DNA of 64,000 bases, taken from Aristolochia californica (lineage: Eukaryota; Streptophyta; Magnoliopsida; Piperales; Aristolochiaceae). Both the position numbers and the translations under genes were made by a program. Where the stretch lies: NCBI GenBank assembly GCA_029961685.1, contig JARWKL010000016.1, positions 16,312,157 to 16,376,156 on the forward strand, in the 5' to 3' direction. The notes under the pieces are model-generated. The model did not search any database, was not told where the DNA came from, and saw only the letters and a list, made by a program, of their open reading frames with translations. Shown in pieces: positions 59,156 to 64,000 of the stretch; within the stretch, counting starts at the first letter, position 1, and each line of letters opens with the position of its first letter.

Positions 59156-60012
59156 ATAAATTGGAAATTACGATTTCTCCGGTTGGTACGAAATATTTGT
59201 TGACATGTCCCCACCAGGCAAAATCGTTCCCCCTTGGGACTTTTACGGACGGCCGGATTTCGCGATCGAGTTCGTACACGTGGCAGTCAAACCTCCCGTC
59301 TCTGCTCTGCCACCCATGTGTGGCTTCCTCTGCTGCACGTGCTGTCCCCATTCTTTCTATTAAATCGCACTCCATTGATGGAGTCTTTGACACGGAAAGC
59401 ATCCGCTCCAACCGCTGTTCCTGTCCGACGAGGCTTATTTGGAAATGACTACTTTAACCTCTTTCTTTTAACTCTTACTAGTAATTATTACCCTCCATGC
59501 TGGTGATCAGGGGACATGGGTAAAACGGTCATGATGAAAAATTAAGAGTCATAAAAGCAGAAAATTAATTCCTTTTTTTTTTGTGCTTTCGAACGCTTGT
59601 GTGGTCCCCCACACCCTGAAGCCGTGGGGTCCGGCGAGGAGAACAAAAGTGGACGGTCACGATTGCCTCATTGTGTATAATGGTAATTTGGAGACGAAAT
59701 GTTGGAAGAGGGAGTAGCTGGTAATTTGATTGACCAAACAGGGGCAGTTGGGAGGGTCATGGCCTCATGGGGTGCTTCTTCCTTCCCTTTTTCTTTCTCT
59801 ACTCGTCTCGTGTCAAAACGAGAAAACACAAGGGGAGAGAAGAAAAAAACACAAAAGTCGTTCCTGTCTCCCCCAATCTCCTTCTTCCCCGTTGCCAAAT
59901 CCGATTTTCGAGCTTTCGTTCCCGGCGCTGAGGGCAGCGATTTTTGTTGGATCATCTGATTAGGTACTCGATTGGAGACTCTGCGGTTCTTCTATTGTCG
60001 TTTGGTTGTGAG
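59156..60012. other. Promoter and leader region of the galactosyltransferase gene
   Basis: This region upstream of the GT31 gene holds pyrimidine-rich stretches near 59775-59890 typical of a leader. Exact transcription start and any leader intron cannot be fixed from sequence alone. The long overlapping open frames seen here are not supported. Confidence 0.45.
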
Positions 60013-60057
60013 ATGGCTATTGATTGGAGGGATTGGAGGAGCTGCGTCGTGGCTTAA
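60013..60057 (+). promoter_or_regulatory. Upstream open reading frame in the GT31 leader
   Basis: An ATG at 60013 opens 14 codons (MAIDWRDWRSCVVA) and closes with TAA, 22 nt before the main ATG at 60080. If it lies in the mature transcript it could lower translation of the main frame. Confidence 0.4.
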
Positions 60058-60079
60058 GTGAGAAGGGGAGGGAGGAAAT

Positions 60080-63000
60080 ATGTCGTGGAAAAGTAAAGGA
60101 GTTGATGTGTCTTCCAGGAGCGTGGTTTCTAGAAAATGGGCTCTTTTTCTCTGTCTTGGCAGCTTCTGTGCTGGATTGCTCTTCACTAACAGGTACGGTG
60201 TTTCTTCAAACTGCAGCGTTTTGTGAGATGTGGAAGTTGCCGTTGATGGGTGAATGGCAGTTTTTTCTTTCTTACGGAATTGGTGAAAGTGATTCAGTTC
60301 ATGGTCGGAGATGGGGGATGTTGTCTGAGTGGTTTGGTCCAAACTCGCCTGATTGCTTTCTCTTTTTCCTTTTTTGGTGTTTTTTATGGCTCTGAGTATG
60401 TGCTTGATGGGGGTGGAAGTGGGCTTTCTAGGAAATGAGTGTTAGCTGCCATGAGTGCGGAATTGGCTTCTTCTTCTTTTTTCCCCCTTTAATTCCTCAA
60501 TTTCATTTTCACCGTGGCCCTTTTACATCTCTGTCTTCGAAGTTGTCTATTTCTTTCGTTCCTATGTGTGGTTAGTATAAGGGATTTTGTGGATGTGCAC
60601 TGGAATTAATTTCTGTAACCGATACATAGTCTTCGAAGCTGTGGGCGTTTTTTTTTTTTTTTCGTTGGATATTTTAATGGATTTTCTTCTTTTGAGACTG
60701 CTTTCCATCCCATTCATTTTTTTTTTTTGTGATTTTCTATGTCTATTGACAGAGATTAATGTTGAAGTAAATTTTTTTAATTTTATTTTTTTTCCAGAAT
60801 TTAGCGTCTGTGAATTTCTCCCCTCTCTCTTGCTCTCTGTCTGTCTTACCATCTTTAATTTATTTTTATTATTATTGTTAACATTTTTGTTAAGAGATGA
60901 GGTAGGAAAAGAAGCGGATCTGTATCTAAATTTGCGGTATCAATCCGAAGCAAATGTTTAATATGGAAGGGATGAGTGTTTGTTCGAAACATGATTATTG
61001 TTGATTTTTGCGTTTGTAATTAATGTTCTGAGTGGCAGATCATCTTCTCACGTGTTTACGATTTGCATTTATATCTTTGCCTATATTCAACTAAATCGTA
61101 TCAGATTTTTAGCTTTTTGGATTTAGGGTGCTTAATTTAATAGATCTGTCTGAGACCGAGAGAGTAAGATGTCCCTTTTCTGACCCATCATAAAAAAAAA
61201 AGGAAGCTGAGATTACCTATTGACTTTACTTTTGCTTTCTGCTTTCTTTTGCTAACTTTTTTGCTTTGAGGCTCAGCCATGGCCAGCGTATTTTCGTTCC
61301 TTATTCATTTGAATAACATGAAGACCCTGAATAATTTATATGGATTTGAATATTTAAATGTGGATGCTATTGTCACGTTTGATCAAATATTTGTGTCAGA
61401 ATGTGGACTGTACCTGAACCAAAAGAAGTAAATAGGACAAATGGGATCGAAGGAGAAAAGCTTAAGCTAGTTGCAGATGGTTGCGGCCCAAGACCTGTGA
61501 GTTTCTTTTCTCTCCATTGTTTTACTTTCCTTTGGTTTTTCCCTGCTGTGTAATGTTGATATTGATGTGGTCGAATTTGTCCTGCACTATCCTTCTTATC
61601 ATCAGAAAGAAATAAGGCGAGAACCAAAGGATATTCTGGGAGAAGTTTCAAAGACCCATTATGCCATACAGTAAGTTCTTGCTATCTTTCTTTTGTTCAG
61701 TATTTTGGTATTATTTGTTTACCACTTGTCTTGGTTTAACTTCTGCATGAAATATGTTTAAAATCTGACGTGATGATCACCTGGATATTGGATTTGCAGA
61801 ACACTAGATAAAACAATTTCAAATTTAGAAATGGAATTAGCAGCTGCAAGGGCTGCACATGAATCGATACTCAATGGCGCTCCTGTATCAGAAAGTTTAA
61901 AGACAGCTGACTCCACTCGAAAGCGGAAATATTTGATGGTTGTTGGAATCAATACTGCTTTTAGCAGCCGAAAAAGAAGGGATTCGGTTCGAGCAACATG
62001 GATGCCACAAGGTTCATTTTTTGGATTAATTTGCTCGTTACTCTTGCCCTGTGAAATTTCAATTTCTGTCTCTGACTATTCTGCTATAAATGAAATAGGT
62101 GAGAAAAGAAAGAGGCTTGAGGAAGAAAAGGGCATTATAATACGTTTTGTTATTGGTCACAGGTATGAAAAATTTGCTACTGCTTTTCCAACAAATAAGA
62201 GACAAAAGGAAAATGACTTGCTCTTGCAAGAAGCATTTGTATTATCATTGGATGAATGACTAGCTTGCTGATGAAAATAATGTTATTATTCTTATGCATA
62301 TGTTCTATAGGGAAGGACATTTGCTCCAAGTTTAATATCCACTAGTTACTTCTTGTGTATAATGTTGGAATGGCAGTGGATTTTCTTTTTCTTGTTTTTT
62401 TGGTTAATTTTATTTTTTCTTTTTGGGGTGGGGTAGCCAATCTTGATGGAAAGGGGGCAAAACGCATGGGTTCCCAATGTTTCAGGGATGCACCCCCTCT
62501 CCCGTCCCCCCGTCCCCTTCCGTACTCTGGCTGTCTTTATTGTGCTCATTCAACCAATATGTGGGTTTGAGCTGACTGGTCTGTCTTTGTTATCTAGAAG
62601 AAGGGAGGAGAGTTAACATCAATTGCCTGTCAGATATCACCTGCAGTCAAAATTAAGCTGCCATTTATGTTAAAGAAATCTCAATATGGCATTCATCTTT
62701 TCTCTCCTGAGTATATTATCCTGGTACTGAAAAATTGAGTTTAACTTCAGTGCTACATCTGGAGGCATCTTGGACAAAGCAGTTGAGGCAGAGGATAGAA
62801 AACATGGTGATTTCATGAGGCTGGTAATGCTCTTTTGTTTATTTCTTTCGAAGACAAATTCTTTTTCTTTGCTGTTGTTCAACTTGTCTTTCTTTTTTCT
62901 TTTTTTTTAAAAAAAGTTGCTCTCTGATTCTTATTAAATATCAGTGTACTAAATATTTAGGGATGTAGAGTCTCAAGTTGACCCATGCAAAATTTACTTG

Positions 63001-64000
63001 AGAAACATTCATCTTCTGAATACATTCATGTCTTCAAAATCTCTGGTTGGATGGTATTGAACATATGATTCATGGCCAAAAACTTTTTGGTATAAAAGAT
63101 AGAAGCAGCCTGGAAATTCAAAATTCAATATCCTTTTTCTAAAAGCACATATGTGAGAAGTTTTGCTCCCATGATCAGCCTATCACAGCCATTGTAGGTG
63201 GGATGTTGTTAGTATCCTATACTGTGATTTCCCTGGCTTGCCCATTTAATGCTTCATGTGACTATTTCTCAAGGTACCCAATATTCATGTTTTTCAAGTT
63301 AGTTTTTGGTGGGGACCCAGTAAATAAGAGTTTGCATTCTGTGCCATAATCACAAACTAAGTTGCTATTGCAGGAACATGTTGAAGGATACCTAGAATTA
63401 TCAGCCAAAACAAGAGCATATTTTGCAACAGCTGTGGCAACATGGGATGCAGACTTCTATGTTAAGGTTGATGATGATGTCCACGTAAATATAGGTAAAG
63501 AATCTCTGCAGATGTTTTTTTTTTTTACAGTTTTTGTTATATATTTTATTTTTGGGAGAGAAGCCATTATATGCTTCCTTCTGTTTCCACTTCCTGACTG
63601 CAGCATCGACCAAATCCTTTTGATAAATTTTTTGGAATGGAACAAATTATTTTTCTCATTTTTTATCATTCATTTGGTACATGTAACTACATCTGCTCTT
63701 GAATAATTGCAGCAACACTTGGAACAACACTGGTGAGACACCGATCAAAGCCTCGAGTTTATATTGGATGTATGAAGTCTGGTCCTGTTCTTGCTCAAAA
63801 GTAAATCATCTTGACTCGAAGTGCTTCAAATTTATTGGACGATGGAAAGGTTGAAATAATTATAATTTTCTTGTTTGGGTTGCTGTAGGGGTGTGAGGTA
63901 TCATGAACCAGAATATTGGAAATTTGGTGAGGAGGGCAACAAGTATTTCCGACATGCTACCGGGCAGTTGTATGCCATCTCCAAAGATTTAGCCACTTAC
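60080..64000 (+). CDS. B3GALT: Beta-1,3-galactosyltransferase, GT31 family (5' part; cut by window end)
   Basis: The enzyme is a Golgi type-II membrane protein that transfers galactose in beta-1,3 linkage during glycosylation. Exons seen: 60080-60192, 61400-61496, 61606-61670, 61800-62011, 62099-62162, 62751-62823, 63374-63494, 63713-63800, 63889-64000. They encode 315 residues in frame; related proteins have about 400, so the C-terminus lies beyond the window. A short cytosolic tail is followed by a membrane anchor ([17 protein letters not shown], 20-36), a stem region of the DUF4094 type (about 37-110) with [17 protein letters not shown], and the catalytic start [20 protein letters not shown] and RATWMPQG. 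The metal-binding DDD in [12 protein letters not shown] is at 241-243, followed by GCMKSGPVL and [10 protein letters not shown]. It resembles Arabidopsis 'probable beta-1,3-galactosyltransferase' proteins; the acceptor is unknown. Confidence 0.94.

Noticed and set aside
60024..60395. 123-codon open frame overlapping the start of the GT31 gene
   Set aside because: It is in a different frame from exon 1 and runs through the splice donor at 60192; the GT31 exon has family motifs.

Overview
The window is nuclear DNA from a flowering plant. The host genes have many introns with GT-AG borders (one GC-AG), their products are plant-specific (plastid arogenate dehydratase, starch synthase III, a plastid prenyltransferase small subunit, a Golgi-type galactosyltransferase), and the DNA between and inside the genes is AT-rich and full of plant transposable elements. 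The gene set fits a eudicot or magnoliid. A type-I geranyl diphosphate synthase small subunit hints at a monoterpene producer. I cannot name the species.

Host genes in order: arogenate dehydratase (ADT, minus, 204-5029, 11 exons); lipid A 4'-kinase LpxK (minus, 6887-20938, 8 exons); an intronless GPPS small-subunit gene (minus, 31355-32239); starch synthase III (SS3, minus, 33925-50726, 16 exons); and the 5' part of a GT31 beta-1,3-galactosyltransferase (plus, 60080 to the window end, 9 exons seen). I joined the exons by hand from splice sites. In all five genes the reading frame stays open across every junction. The genes are independent units, not an operon: ADT makes arogenate-derived phenylalanine in plastids, LpxK belongs to the lipid A-like pathway, the GPPS subunit steers plastid isoprenoid flux to C10, SS3 builds starch, and the GT31 enzyme glycosylates secreted proteins.

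Mobile DNA makes up roughly 40 percent of the window. LpxK intron 5 (9.2 kb) holds a 5.4-kb Ty3/gypsy chromovirus-like element with a 5-bp target duplication and a deleted reverse-transcriptase core. Next to it lies a non-autonomous LTR element that carries a broken lipid-transfer-protein gene, and inside that a complete 476-bp TRIM element. The LpxK-SSU interval holds a solo LTR, LTR remnants and a 5.3-kb hAT transposon with a dead BED/hATC transposase. SS3 intron 11 holds a second TRIM of the same family, this one carrying a broken 3-hydroxyisobutyrate-dehydrogenase-like gene. SS3 intron 7 holds a 6-kb antisense L1-type LINE bounded by a perfect 16-bp duplication. Upstream of SS3 is a decayed Ty1/copia element flanked outside its LTRs by an unexplained ~950-bp direct repeat. 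ADT intron 10 has a tRNA-derived SINE-like unit.

I see no CRISPR array, rRNA or tRNA gene and no obviously new molecular system. The strongest leads are the two TRIM copies associated with host gene fragments, the odd copia flanks, and motif changes in the GPPS subunit.
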